A DNA stretch of 64,000 nucleotides from Rhizobium sp. WSM4643 (GCF_025152745.1 NZ_CP104040.1:1612001-1676000); one strand, 5' to 3'. Shown: positions 17,981 through 26,830, numbered from the stretch's first letter. The notes: a model not told the origin generated them from the sequence alone. Program-made: numbers and translations.

Positions 17981-18862
17981 TCAATTGGCAGCCGGGGCTC
18001 TGCGTCCCACCACATGTTCGCGCCAGACCGTAAAGATGCCGGCGGCGACCACGATCGCCGAGCCGACGATCATGTTGAAGCTGAGCGTTTCGCCATAGAT
18101 CACCATGCCGAAGATAGAAGCGTAGACAAGTGACAGATAGGTCAGCGGCTGGACGGCGGCGGCATCGAGAACATCGTAGGCGCGGATCAGGAAATAATGG
18201 CTGGAAATGCTGGTCATGCAGACGAGCGCCATCCAGCCCCAGTCGCCCGGCGCCATCCAGCTCCAGTAGAACGGTCCGACCAGCGTCATCGTGACGCCGC
18301 CGACGACGCCGGTATAGAAGAAGCTGGTCATCGACGAATCGTCGCGGCTGACCAGACGGGTGGCGATGACGTAGAAGGCGAAGTTGAAGCAGGAAATGAC
18401 GGCGAGAAGCAGCTTCACGTCGAAAAATTCGCCTTCCGGCTTCAGGATCAGCAGCACCCCGAACAGTCCGGCGCCGATCGCTGACCACCGCCGCCAGCCG
18501 ACCCGCTCGCCGAGGATCGGCATCGCCAGCAGCGCGATCAGGATCGGCGTCGCGGAAAAGATCGCTTGTGAACGGGCAAGGCCGATTACGGCAAAGCAGG
18601 TGATGGCGAGAACCACCTGGACTGCAAGCAGAACGCCGCGCGTCACCTGCAGGAAGGGGCGTTTGGTGCGGGCCGTCGCCTTGATACCGCCGCGCATTTT
18701 CGACGCGAGGATGATCGTGAAAAGCGCAAAGGCCCAATAGCGGATCATCGTCACGAAGATCGGCGGGTAGGCTGTCGCCAGATGTTTCGAGATGGCGTCC
18801 TGCAGTGAAAAGATGGTGAGCGCCAGCAGAACGAAAATATAGCCTTGGGTCTTCGATGTCAT
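17981..18862 (-). CDS. DMT-family (EamA) inner-membrane transporter
   Basis: The 293-residue protein has ten hydrophobic helices arranged as two EamA repeats (about 10-140 and 155-285), the fold of RhaT/YdcZ/RarD-type exporters of amino acids and other metabolites. The second repeat contains the usual Pro-Leu/glutamate segment (AVQPLTYLSLVYASIFG, YGETLS). The substrate is unknown. The Lrp gene lies upstream on the same strand, 178 bases away, with a perfect hairpin between them. An amino-acid exporter role beside an Lrp gene is plausible but inferred. Confidence 0.9.
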   Translation of the reverse strand: MTSKTQGYIFVLLALTIFSLQDAISKHLATAYPPIFVTMIRYWAFALFTIILASKMRGGIKATARTKRPFLQVTRGVLLAVQVVLAITCFAVIGLARSQAIFSATPILIALLAMPILGERVGWRRWSAIGAGLFGVLLILKPEGEFFDVKLLLAVISCFNFAFYVIATRLVSRDDSSMTSFFYTGVVGGVTMTLVGPFYWSWMAPGDWGWMALVCMTSISSHYFLIRAYDVLDAAAVQPLTYLSLVYASIFGMVIYGETLSFNMIVGSAIVVAAGIFTVWREHVVGRRAPAAN

Positions 18863-18880
18863 GACTTGCCATTACCGTGT

Positions 18881-18920
18881 AATTTCACCCTTACATCGAT
18901 TCCGATGTAAGGGTGAAATT
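18881..18920. promoter_or_regulatory. Perfect 18-bp inverted repeat before the DMT transporter gene
   Basis: AATTTCACCCTTACATCG (18881-18898) and its exact complement (18903-18920) flank a four-base loop. A second perfect palindrome, GTGAAATTTCAC (18913-18924), overlaps its right end. The structure lies 19 bases upstream of the DMT start codon and has no T-tract on either strand. It could be an operator or an mRNA hairpin that hides the DMT translation start. Confidence 0.6.
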
Positions 18921-19040
18921 TCACAGAAGTCCAAAGTGTTACAGCGTCCTCTGCGCGTCTGAAAAGACGCGCAGCGCTGTAGCGGGAAACGCCCGCGAGC
19001 GTGACAAGTCTGGGCAGGCTTTCGGCGAAGATGCAAGGCC

Positions 19041-19502
19041 TCAAAGGCCGACATTCGGCTTGTCGATGATTTCTCTGAGCGCGAAGCTGGAATTGATCTT
19101 CACGACGTGGGGCAGGGCCGACAGCCAGTCGCGGTGGATGCGCTCATAGTCCTCGAGATCGCGGGCGGCGACGCGCAAGATATAGTCGTATTCGCCCGAC
19201 ATCAGGTAACAGACGAGCACGTTCGGGCAGAGTTTCACTGCTGCCTCGAATTCCGCCAGCGTCTTGGCGAACTGGCCGGAGAGCGAGATATGCACGATGG
19301 CGATCATCTTGTAGTCGAGCGCCTTGTGTGAAAGCCGCGCATGGTAGCCGCCGATGACGCCGCTTCTTTCCAAGATGTCGAGCCGGCGCGAACAGGCCGA
19401 AGGCGACAATCCGATCCTTTCGGCAAGCTCGGCATTGGTGATGCGGGCATTGGTCTGCAATGCCCGCAGAATCGCAAGATCGATGGTGTCGAGATCAGCC
19501 AT
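19041..19502 (-). CDS. Lrp/AsnC-family regulator (probable regulator of ald)
   Basis: The 153-residue protein has an N-terminal helix-turn-helix (ITNAELAERIGLSPSACSRR, residues 18-40) and a C-terminal RAM domain that binds amino acids and forms octamers. It is divergent from alanine dehydrogenase across 156 bases; in many alphaproteobacteria a dedicated Lrp homologue (AldR-like) activates ald in response to alanine, so this is the probable role. The start at 19502 (MADLDTIDLAIL) is chosen by homology; the upstream extension to 19538 is not conserved-looking. Confidence 0.92.
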   Translation of the reverse strand: MADLDTIDLAILRALQTNARITNAELAERIGLSPSACSRRLDILERSGVIGGYHARLSHKALDYKMIAIVHISLSGQFAKTLAEFEAAVKLCPNVLVCYLMSGEYDYILRVAARDLEDYERIHRDWLSALPHVVKINSSFALREIIDKPNVGL

Positions 19503-19658
19503 TCGAAGAACCTTCGAAAAAAGATAGGATGAATGCAATAATCGCCGAAAAATCGCGTCTTCGCAAATCGTCTTTGCAAGGACATTTCACTGTCTTGATG
19601 GTTGGATTCCTCATCTGAAAAAATCCGCGGCCGCGGAGATAAAATGAGAGGAACGCGC

Positions 19659-20777
19659 ATGCGTGTCGGTTGCCCGAAGGAAATCAAGAATCATGAATAT
19701 CGCGTCGGCCTGACGCCGGCTTCGGTGCGAGAATATGTTGCCCACGGCCACGAGGTCTGGGTGGAGACCAAGGCAGGCGTCGGTATCGGCGCTGATGATG
19801 CTGCGTATGCCGCGGCCGGCGCGAAGATCGCCGCCTCCGCCAAGGATATCTTCGAAAAGTGCGACATGATCGTCAAGGTGAAGGAGCCGCAGCCTGGCGA
19901 ATGGGCGCAGCTCCGTGACGGCCAGCTCCTCTACACCTATCTGCATTTGGCGCCGGATCCCGAACAGACCAAGGGTCTCATCGCCTCCGGCGTCACCGCG
20001 ATCGCCTATGAGACGGTGACTGACGAGCGCGGCGGCCTGCCGTTGCTGGCGCCGATGTCGGAGGTCGCCGGACGCCTGTCGATCCAGGCGGGAGCGACCG
20101 CGCTGCAGAAGGCCAATGGCGGCCTCGGCGTCCTGCTCGGCGGCGTACCCGGCGTGTTGCCGGCCAAGGTCGCAGTCATCGGCGGTGGCGTCGTCGGCCT
20201 GCATGCCGCCAGGATGGCCGCCGGCCTCGGAGCCGATGTCAGCATCCTCGACAAGTCGCTGCCGCGCCTGCGCCAGCTTGACGATATCTTCGCAGGCCGC
20301 ATTCACACCCGTTATTCCAGCATCCAGGCGCTGGAGGAGGAAGTCTTCTCGGCCGATCTCATTATCGGCGCCGTGCTGATTCCAGGCGCTGCCGCTCCGA
20401 AGCTCGTCACCCGCGAGATGCTTTCCGGCATGAAGAAGGGCTCCGTCATCGTCGACGTCGCCATCGACCAGGGCGGCTGCTTCGAGACCTCGCATGCGAC
20501 GACCCATTCCGATCCGACTTACGAAGTCGACGGCGTCGTGCATTATTGCGTTGCCAATATGCCGGGCGCTGTACCGGTCACCTCGGCGCACGCGCTCAAC
20601 AACGCCACATTGGTTCATGGCCTGGCGCTTGCCGACCGCGGCCTGCGCGCCATTGCCGAAGACAGGCATCTGAGGAACGGCCTCAACGTGCACAAGGGTC
20701 GCATCACCAGCAAGCCGGTCGCCGAAGCGCTAGGCTACGAGGCCTTCGCGCCGGAGAGCGTGCTGAACGTAGCGTAA
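19659..20777 (+). CDS. ald: Alanine dehydrogenase
   Basis: The enzyme interconverts alanine and pyruvate plus ammonia with NAD. In rhizobia it matters for alanine catabolism and for alanine export by bacteroids. The 372-residue product matches the family length. [20 protein letters not shown] opens the substrate domain, the Rossmann motif [13 protein letters not shown] lies near residue 173, and [14 protein letters not shown] near 285 completes the active-site region. AGAGGAA precedes the chosen ATG. A divergent Lrp-type gene probably controls it. Confidence 0.97.
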   Translation: MRVGCPKEIKNHEYRVGLTPASVREYVAHGHEVWVETKAGVGIGADDAAYAAAGAKIAASAKDIFEKCDMIVKVKEPQPGEWAQLRDGQLLYTYLHLAPDPEQTKGLIASGVTAIAYETVTDERGGLPLLAPMSEVAGRLSIQAGATALQKANGGLGVLLGGVPGVLPAKVAVIGGGVVGLHAARMAAGLGADVSILDKSLPRLRQLDDIFAGRIHTRYSSIQALEEEVFSADLIIGAVLIPGAAAPKLVTREMLSGMKKGSVIVDVAIDQGGCFETSHATTHSDPTYEVDGVVHYCVANMPGAVPVTSAHALNNATLVHGLALADRGLRAIAEDRHLRNGLNVHKGRITSKPVAEALGYEAFAPESVLNVA

Positions 20778-20792
20778 GTACCTGGCTATAGG

Positions 20793-21299
20793 TCAGAAGG
20801 CGCCGTTCTCCGCTAGGGCCGGCGCCTTTACCTTGTCGATCCGGCACTGGAAACAGTTGTTGCGTGCAGAGCGCACATGCACATAGGCGATATCAGGCCG
20901 GGCCAGCAGCTCCTCGCCATAGGCTGGAATATCGCCGATCTCAGTCACCGCGCCGGTGCCGTAGACGATGCGGTCGTTCTCGCTATAGCCGCGGACGATG
21001 AAGTCGCGGCTCGTCGTCAACACCGGCGGTATGATCTCTTCGGCGCCGTAGCGTGCGCAACGCTGCTTGTGCAGGAAGACCGGGCCGGTTTCGGCATAGG
21101 GCTGCAGCTCCGGGAAGGGCCGGTAGGCGAAGACCAGCAACTCCTCGCCGGCATCGATATTCTGAAGGCAATGGCGGCAGGGATGACCGGGACCATCGGA
21201 GACGATCGTCTCGGGCAGCCTGTCATAGGCGTCGCGGCCGCCGCTCCAGAGGTGTTCGGCGTCGGTCGTCGGCATGGCAACAAAACGAATGGCGGTCAT
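20793..21299 (-). CDS. DUF1203-domain protein
   Basis: The 168-residue cytoplasmic protein matches DUF1203 (PF06718), a family of unknown function common in rhizobia. Two Cys pairs are visible, CRHC near residue 38 and NNCFQCRID near the C-terminus, and could bind metal. The start MTAIRF has a GGAG ribosome-binding site; the longer frame to 21353 is not supported. It is convergent with ald; an AAGGCGCCG/CGGCGCC stem within its 3' end may help terminate ald. Confidence 0.85.
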   Translation of the reverse strand: MTAIRFVAMPTTDAEHLWSGGRDAYDRLPETIVSDGPGHPCRHCLQNIDAGEELLVFAYRPFPELQPYAETGPVFLHKQRCARYGAEEIIPPVLTTSRDFIVRGYSENDRIVYGTGAVTEIGDIPAYGEELLARPDIAYVHVRSARNNCFQCRIDKVKAPALAENGAF

Positions 21300-21445
21300 G
21301 ATAGATCTCCTTTGTATTGCCATGAAATGCACTTGGACGAGCGCGCGAGCCACCCGATTCTTGCCTGCTTCTCGATATGAGATCGCCGAAGAGCGAAAAT
21401 CCAGGTATCTTCTGTGCGAACGCTGCAGGCGAAAGGAGAAGCCCC

Positions 21446-21613
21446 TTGGCCGACGTCGATCTCGCGCTGCTGGCGCAACAGAATGCGGAAATACTGGAAG
21501 AGCTCAGGGCTCTGCGGCGGGACGTGGCGGAACTGAAGGAACAGTCGGGCCGCACGCTCGATTTCGAGCGCCGCAGCGACCCGCGCCGCCCGAACAGCCT
21601 GACGCAGCGTTAG
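21446..21613 (+). CDS. 55-residue coiled-coil protein
   Basis: A TTG start at 21446 follows a near-perfect GAAAGGAGAA ribosome-binding site and opens a 55-codon frame. The product contains a heptad-like helix (LLAQQNAEILEELRALRRDV) and a polar Arg-rich tail. No family is recognised. The strong ribosome-binding site decides this start rather than an upstream frame beginning at 21377. The gene is divergent from DUF1203 and convergent with the GNAT gene. Confidence 0.5.
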   Translation: MADVDLALLAQQNAEILEELRALRRDVAELKEQSGRTLDFERRSDPRRPNSLTQR

Positions 21614-21642
21614 TCGTCTCCACTTACGTCGGGAAAAAGCCG

Positions 21643-22203
21643 TCAGCTTTTCCGCGCAATCTCCAGAAGCTCCTTGTCGCTGAGAGGCCGGACGATGCCG
21701 GTGCCGGTCGAGACGGGGGAGAAGCCGTACATCTGGTAGAGCTGCAGCGCGCGCGGATGGTCGAGATTGTTGGTGGTGGTTGTGACCCGCTTCGGATTGA
21801 GCGACCAGATGGCATAGAGCGCCTGCAGCAGGAACCATTTGCCGATGCCCAGACCGAGCGCATGTTCGATCAGCCCGAAATGGCTGAGCTCGATCATATC
21901 CTCGTCTTCGCAGAAATATTCGTAGAAGCCGGCGGGCGCGCCGTTCACGTAGAGAACGCTGATATTGTTGCGCTTGTCGTTCAGTGTCTCGGCAAGCTGC
22001 TCGTCGCTCATGCGCAACCGATCCACCCATTGCCATCGCGCACCCACCTGCCGGTAGAGATAGCGGTAGAAGGGCAATGGGATCTCGGGAGCGCGCATGA
22101 TCGCCGTCTGGATGTTAACGGGCACCGGCATGCTCGCCTTCGGCGGCGCCGTCATTTCGAGCCGGGTGATGTGAGCTTTCAGCGAAGCGGGTGTCTTCCC
22201 CAT
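21643..22203 (-). CDS. GNAT-family N-acetyltransferase
   Basis: The 186-residue protein has a GNAT fold. The acetyl-CoA loop GLGIGKWFLLQAL lies near residue 112, preceded by the strand MIELSHFGLIEHA and followed by NLDHPRALQLYQMYGFSPV, the usual end of the fold. The acceptor is unknown. It is the last gene of the cysteine synthase - AlaX - SseA operon, starting five bases after sseA, which suggests acetylation of a small thiol or amine. That is inference from position. Confidence 0.88.
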   Translation of the reverse strand: MGKTPASLKAHITRLEMTAPPKASMPVPVNIQTAIMRAPEIPLPFYRYLYRQVGARWQWVDRLRMSDEQLAETLNDKRNNISVLYVNGAPAGFYEYFCEDEDMIELSHFGLIEHALGLGIGKWFLLQALYAIWSLNPKRVTTTTNNLDHPRALQLYQMYGFSPVSTGTGIVRPLSDKELLEIARKS

Positions 22204-22208
22204 GGCGA

Positions 22209-23078
22209 TCAGGCTTTGACCGGCGTCGGCGGACCGGTGACGATGGGCGTATCGTCACGGCTGCCCCATTCGCTCCACGAGCCGTCATAAAGCTTGTTAT
22301 CGTGATGGCCGAGCGATTCTAGCGCCAGCGTGATGATCGCGGCGGTGATTCCCGAGCCGCAGGAGGTGACGACAGGCTTGGAAAGATCAATGCCGGCATC
22401 CTCGATCGTCTGCTTGAGTTCGGGCAGCGACTTGAAACGGCCCTGGCTGGCAAAGACGCCGGAGGGCAGGCTGCGGGCGCCGGGCATATGGCCGGAACGC
22501 ATGCCGGCGCGCGGCTCGGGTTCGACGGCGGCGAAGCGGCCGGCGCTGCGGGCATCGGCGATCTGCATCGCGCCGCTGGAGACGATATCGCGCATCCTAT
22601 CGAGCGTCACCACGCGGCTTTCGTCGAAATTCGGCGTAAAGGTCGCCGATGCAAGATTGGGTGCTGCGGTTTCCAGCGGACGGCCCTCGGCCTTCCATCC
22701 GTCGAGACCGCCATCGAGCACGAAGACATTTTTCGCGCCCATCACCTGGAACAGCCACCAGACGCGCGGCGAGGCGAACAGGCCGATGCCGTCATAGACG
22801 ACGATCCGATCATTCTCGCTGATGCCGAGCCGGCCGACTTCGGCGGCGAAATAATCGGGCGAGGGGATCGTGTGCGGCAGCGATGTGGAATGGTCGGCGA
22901 TCTTGTCCTGATCGAAGCGGATGGCGCCGGGAATATGGCCGGCCGCATATTCGGCATCCGCATCGCGCTTCTGCGCCGGCAGATAGAAGGAGGCGTCCAG
23001 CACGCGCAGGTCGGCTTTGCCGAGTTCGGACTGCAGCCAGTCGGCCGAAACGACGAAACGGCTCTTGGTCTCACTCAT
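22209..23078 (-). CDS. sseA: 3-mercaptopyruvate sulfurtransferase
   Basis: SseA moves sulfur from 3-mercaptopyruvate to thiols or cyanide. The 289-residue protein consists of two rhodanese domains; the catalytic Cys lies in CGSGITA near residue 239, and this six-residue loop with Gly-Ser-Gly is typical of mercaptopyruvate rather than thiosulfate enzymes. The inactive N-terminal domain contains the usual YDGIGLFASPRVWW segment. It begins 18 bases after alaX in the same operon, so cysteine-derived sulfur handling is the likely context. Confidence 0.94.
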   Translation of the reverse strand: MSETKSRFVVSADWLQSELGKADLRVLDASFYLPAQKRDADAEYAAGHIPGAIRFDQDKIADHSTSLPHTIPSPDYFAAEVGRLGISENDRIVVYDGIGLFASPRVWWLFQVMGAKNVFVLDGGLDGWKAEGRPLETAAPNLASATFTPNFDESRVVTLDRMRDIVSSGAMQIADARSAGRFAAVEPEPRAGMRSGHMPGARSLPSGVFASQGRFKSLPELKQTIEDAGIDLSKPVVTSCGSGITAAIITLALESLGHHDNKLYDGSWSEWGSRDDTPIVTGPPTPVKA

Positions 23079-23096
23079 GATGGTCTCCCTTGATGG

Positions 23097-23834
23097 TCAG
23101 GCTTCGTCGCCGGGCGCGCCGAAGCGGATGCGGAAGCGCCGGTTCTCTTTGCCCTTCTTCTCGATTTTGGCGATATGGATCTGGCCGACTTCCTGAGTCT
23201 CGGAAACATGTGTGCCGCCGCAGGGTTGGCTGTCAATCGAGGAGTTCTCGCCGATGCAGACGAGGCTGACGCGTCCAAGGCCCATCGGCGGGCGCACGTT
23301 CTTCGATTTGACGATGTCGGGATTGGCCACGAGCTCCTCGTCGGTGATCCATTGCAGAGTGACCGGATGGTTCTGCTCGACCAGTTCCATCAGCTTGGCC
23401 GTCACCGCGTCCTTGTCGATCGTCTCGATCATGTCGAAGTCGACGCGGCTTTCCTCCTCGCCGACAGCAGCCCCGGTGATCGGATAGGAGCAGACGACGG
23501 AAAGCAGGTGGCAGGCCGTGTGCATGCGCATCAGCCTGTAGCGGCGCGGCCAGTCGACGTGCAGCACCAGCGCCTCGCCGACCACGGGCCGCGGCTCGTT
23601 TTCGAGTGGCACATGGATGATGACATCTTTGCTTGGACCATGCTTCGTCTGGCCGAGCGCGATCTTGGTGCCGTCGGCCCGTTCGAGCAGGCCGGTGTCG
23701 CCAGGTTGGCCGCCCGATGTCGCATAGAAGCAGGTCTGGTCCAGTTCGATGCCCCCGTCTTCGTGAACGGCGATGACGATCGCTTCGCACGTCGAGAGAT
23801 AGAAGTCGTCGCGGTAGAGGGCATTGACGGGCAT
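23097..23834 (-). CDS. AlaX-type alanyl-tRNA editing protein
   Basis: AlaX proteins act in trans to deacylate tRNA(Ala) wrongly charged with serine (or glycine). The 245-residue product has the AlaRS second-additional-domain fold. The zinc ligands appear as HTACH near residue 104 and CGGTH near 204, and TSGGQPGDTG near residue 40 marks the N-terminal barrel. The synthetase catalytic domain is absent. It sits between cysteine synthase (six bases upstream) and sseA, an unusual link between serine/cysteine metabolism and tRNA proofreading. Confidence 0.92.
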   Translation of the reverse strand: MPVNALYRDDFYLSTCEAIVIAVHEDGGIELDQTCFYATSGGQPGDTGLLERADGTKIALGQTKHGPSKDVIIHVPLENEPRPVVGEALVLHVDWPRRYRLMRMHTACHLLSVVCSYPITGAAVGEEESRVDFDMIETIDKDAVTAKLMELVEQNHPVTLQWITDEELVANPDIVKSKNVRPPMGLGRVSLVCIGENSSIDSQPCGGTHVSETQEVGQIHIAKIEKKGKENRRFRIRFGAPGDEA

Positions 23835-23840
23835 AGGGTC

Positions 23841-24878
23841 TCACACGGGCTCGTAGGGAACGTGGATATCGGGCGACTTGGCCATCCAGCCCGGAACGGG
23901 CAGTCCCTTCGACGCCAGGAAATCAGGGTTAAAGAGTTTTGACTGATAGCGATTGCCGTAATCGCAGAGGATCGTCACCACCGTGTGACCAGGTCCGAGA
24001 TCCCGGGCGAGATTGACCGCGCCGGCAATGTTGATCGCTGTCGAGCCGCCGAGGCAGAGGCCCTCGTTCTCGACGAGGTCGAAGAGATAGGGAAGCGCTT
24101 CGGCATCCGGGATCCGGTAGGCATAGTCAGGCGTGAAACCCTCGAGATTGGCGGTGATGCGACCCTGGCCGATGCCCTCGGTGATCGAGGATCCCTCGGA
24201 TTTCAGCGTGCCGTTCTGGTAGAATTCGTAGAGTGCGGCGCCGTCGGGATCGGCGATGCCGATTTTGACGTCTGCCTTGAAAGCCTTGAGGCCGGCAGCC
24301 ACTCCTGCCAGCGTGCCGCCGGAGCCGACGGAGCAGATGAACCCGTCGACCTTGCCGTCGGTGTCTTTCCAGATTTCTCTGGCGGTCGTTTCGACATGCG
24401 CCTGACGGTTGGCGACGTTGTCGAACTGGTTTGCCCAGATCGCCCCGTTCGGCTCGGTCTTCGCCAGCTGCTCTGCCAGCCGCCCGGATACCTTCACGTA
24501 GTTGTTCGGGTTCTTGTAGGGAACGGCGGGCACTTCGACGAGTTCGGCGCCGAGCAGCTTCAGGGCGTCTTTCTTTTCCTGGCTCTGCGTTTCCGGGATG
24601 ACGATGACGGTGCGATAACCGAGCGCCTTGGCGACCAGCGTCAGCCCGATGCCGGTATTGCCGGCCGTACCCTCGACGATGACGCCGCCCGGGCGAAGCA
24701 ATCCCTTCCGCTCTGCGTCCCGAATGATGTAGAGCGCGGCGCGATCCTTTACCGACTGGCCGGGGTTCAGGAACTCCGCCTTGCCGAGAATGGTGCAGCC
24801 GGTCATCTCTGAGGCGCCCTTGAGTTTGATCAGGGGCGTGTTGCCGATGGCTTCGAGGACGGAAGGGTGGAAGGTCAT
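23841..24878 (-). CDS. cysK: Cysteine synthase A (O-acetylserine sulfhydrylase)
   Basis: The PLP enzyme makes cysteine from O-acetylserine and sulfide. The 345-residue protein has the PLP lysine in QSVKDRA (K44), the substrate loop EGTAGNTGIG near residue 90 and the phosphate-binding SVGSGGTLAG near 195. It is about 25 residues longer than standard CysK, ending in a polar C-terminal tail, and belongs to a second group of CysK-like enzymes. It is the first gene of a tight four-gene operon with alaX, sseA and a GNAT gene. A cystathionine synthase-like activity cannot be excluded. Confidence 0.9.
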   Translation of the reverse strand: MTFHPSVLEAIGNTPLIKLKGASEMTGCTILGKAEFLNPGQSVKDRAALYIIRDAERKGLLRPGGVIVEGTAGNTGIGLTLVAKALGYRTVIVIPETQSQEKKDALKLLGAELVEVPAVPYKNPNNYVKVSGRLAEQLAKTEPNGAIWANQFDNVANRQAHVETTAREIWKDTDGKVDGFICSVGSGGTLAGVAAGLKAFKADVKIGIADPDGAALYEFYQNGTLKSEGSSITEGIGQGRITANLEGFTPDYAYRIPDAEALPYLFDLVENEGLCLGGSTAINIAGAVNLARDLGPGHTVVTILCDYGNRYQSKLFNPDFLASKGLPVPGWMAKSPDIHVPYEPV

Positions 24879-25037
24879 GGAATCTGCCTCTATTCGAACT
24901 CTTACTTTAGGAACGGTCTTTTCCCTTCACAAGGCTGAGTTGGCAAGAAATGCTATTCCACGCCTCTGGCGGACACGATAAAATTTGCTTTCCTCCCCCG
25001 AAATGACGCACAGCCCGCAATCCCGTCGTGTGAGGGG

Positions 25038-25066
25038 TGATCCGAAGATTGACTTTCCCCGTACGG
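25038..25066 (+). promoter_or_regulatory. Candidate ECF-type promoter upstream of the ChrR-like gene
   Basis: TGATCC at 25038-25043 matches the -35 element known for RpoE/ChrR-group (ECF11) sigma factors. TACGG begins 18 bases later where a TAAGA-like -10 is expected, and matches it only partly. The site lies 60 bases upstream of the ChrR-like start. A 34-codon frame (25003-25107) also spans this region and ends in a GTGA overlap with the gene. Confidence 0.35.
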
Positions 25067-25103
25067 ATGACGACAAAGCGAAAACGGAGCGCGGCAACAG
25101 GGC

Positions 25104-25763
25104 GTGACCGAAACCGACATGGTTCACGAGCAAATCGACACGATTGATGCATTGATGGCGCATTATGTTGCCGGCTCCTTGCCCGAGCCGGCGCGTGTGC
25201 TGGTCCAGGCTCATCTCGAAATGAAACCGGACAATCGCAGCCTGGTGAACAGCCTCGAGCTGCTGGCAGGCGAAGCTCTGGAAAACGCGCCCGAAGCCGC
25301 CATTGCCGATCGCGAGGGGCGGCTTGCGGCGATCTTTTCCCCTGCGTCTTCCATCCCGGCGCCACGGACGGCCGCGCGACCGGAAAACGCGCTGTTTCCG
25401 CAAGCGTTGCGCGCCCTCTTGGGTTTCGAGGCCGAGGATGTGCCCTGGCGCCGGCGGTTGCCCGGTTTTAAGGAATATTCGCTCGACATGGACGGCTGCG
25501 AGGTCAGCCTGATGTGGATCCGGCCTGGCCGCGCCTTGCCGGCGCACACCCATAAAGGCATGGAACTGATCCTCATTCTCGACGGCGCCTTCAACGATGA
25601 ACGCGGCCATTTCGGTCCCGGCGACATCTCCATCGCCGACGAGATGGTCGACCACCGGCCGATTGCCGAAAAGGACAGGCCGTGCATCGCCTTTGCGGTC
25701 TCGGACGGACCGGTCAAGCTCACCGGATCCTTTCGTCAGATGATCGGCGACCTGATCGGCTGA
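25104..25763 (+). CDS. ChrR-family cupin protein (anti-sigma factor-like)
   Basis: ChrR proteins hold an ECF sigma factor and release it on singlet oxygen or peroxide stress. The 219-residue product has the two-domain layout. The N-terminal anti-sigma domain (1-85) keeps HYVAGSLPEP and the second His of AHLEMKPDNR, but the two Cys expected after that His in the zinc-binding ChrR type are Lys and Asn. The cupin domain (about 110-215) keeps its metal ligands, HTHKGME and the later DHRP His. No sigma-factor gene adjoins it. It starts with GTG; an ATG at 25119 is an alternative. An SDR gene follows 98 bases later. Confidence 0.85.
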   Translation: MTETDMVHEQIDTIDALMAHYVAGSLPEPARVLVQAHLEMKPDNRSLVNSLELLAGEALENAPEAAIADREGRLAAIFSPASSIPAPRTAARPENALFPQALRALLGFEAEDVPWRRRLPGFKEYSLDMDGCEVSLMWIRPGRALPAHTHKGMELILILDGAFNDERGHFGPGDISIADEMVDHRPIAEKDRPCIAFAVSDGPVKLTGSFRQMIGDLIG

Positions 25764-25861
25764 AAGCAGCCACAATGATGTGATAGAGCCGTAAATCCGG
25801 AGGGGTTGAGGAACTTCCGGACCTGTTTTCGCATTGATCAGGCAGCCCGGAGGAACATGTC

Positions 25862-26695
25862 ATGCGTGATTTCATTGCCCATCCCGAACATGGAATCGTC
25901 TGGCTTTCGGGCGCAAGTTCAGGCATCGGCAGGGCGCTTGCGTTAAAGCTCGCCGGCGAAGGATACAAAGTCGCCGTCACCGCCAGAAGCCACGAAAAGC
26001 TGGTCGAACTGCAAGCCGAGGCCAATGGCCTTTCGGGCAGTATCATTGTGCTCGACGGCGACGTCACCGATGCCGAGGACATGGAACATGTCATGGCCTC
26101 GATCGAATACGAGCACGGCACGCTCGCCATGGCGATCCTCAATGCCGACGTCTACCTGCCTGTTCATGCCGAGGATCTGAACCGCGCCGATTTCGAGAAG
26201 AGCTTTGCCGTCAACCTCTCCGGCGTCGTCAACTGCCTGCTGCCGGCGATCCACCATATGAAGGCGAAAGGGCAGGGACAGATCGCCATCGTTTCCTCCG
26301 TCACCGGCTATGGCGGCTTGCCGACGGGGGCCGCCTATGGCGCGACCAAGGCGGCGCTGATCAACATGGCCGAAAGCCTGAAATTCGATCTCGACAAGAT
26401 GGGCATCCGCATCCAGCTCGTCAGTCCGGGCTTCATCGACACGCCGGCGACGCGTAGGAATGCCTTTCCGATGCCGGCTCTGGTATCGGTGGAGGAGGCC
26501 GCCCGGGAGATTGCCGCCGGGTTGAAATCTCAGGCCTTCGAGATCACGTTTCCGAAGCGCTTCACCACCATGCTCAAGCTGGCGCGCCTGCTCCCCTATG
26601 GCGCTTATTTCACGCTGGTGAACCGCGTGACCGGCTGGCGGGAGCGGCCGTCATTGGCGGGTCGCCATCCGGTGACACCGCATGCGGCGGAATGA
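25862..26695 (+). CDS. Short-chain dehydrogenase/reductase
   Basis: The 277-residue cytoplasmic oxidoreductase has a classical SDR fold. SGASSGIG near residue 17 binds the cofactor, LNADVYLP stands at the usual NNAG position near 95, the catalytic Ser lies in IVSSVTGYGG and Tyr/Lys in YGATK near 160-164, and SPGFIDTPAT completes the fold. The substrate is unknown. GGAGG precedes the start. Its place behind the ChrR-like gene recalls the SDR and cyclopropane fatty-acid genes found in RpoE-ChrR regulons, but no ECF promoter was found directly before it. Confidence 0.92.
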   Translation: MRDFIAHPEHGIVWLSGASSGIGRALALKLAGEGYKVAVTARSHEKLVELQAEANGLSGSIIVLDGDVTDAEDMEHVMASIEYEHGTLAMAILNADVYLPVHAEDLNRADFEKSFAVNLSGVVNCLLPAIHHMKAKGQGQIAIVSSVTGYGGLPTGAAYGATKAALINMAESLKFDLDKMGIRIQLVSPGFIDTPATRRNAFPMPALVSVEEAAREIAAGLKSQAFEITFPKRFTTMLKLARLLPYGAYFTLVNRVTGWRERPSLAGRHPVTPHAAE

Positions 26696-26784
26696 TCAAC
26701 GGCGCGAGAATACGACCTGGCGCACATCGATATTGCGGGCACGGAAGCCGGCCTCGTTTCCTCCGGCGGGTGTCGGCGACATGA

Positions 26785-26810
26785 AAAAGGCCGGCGTGAA
26801 CCGGCCTTTT
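26785..26810. terminator. Bidirectional intrinsic terminator
   Basis: AAAAGGCCGG (26785-26794) pairs perfectly with CCGGCCTTTT (26801-26810) around a six-base loop, with A and T runs on both sides. It separates the convergent SDR gene and the small secreted protein gene and can serve both. Confidence 0.9.
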
Positions 26811-26830
26811 CTGAGAGCGGCAGTCTGTCG

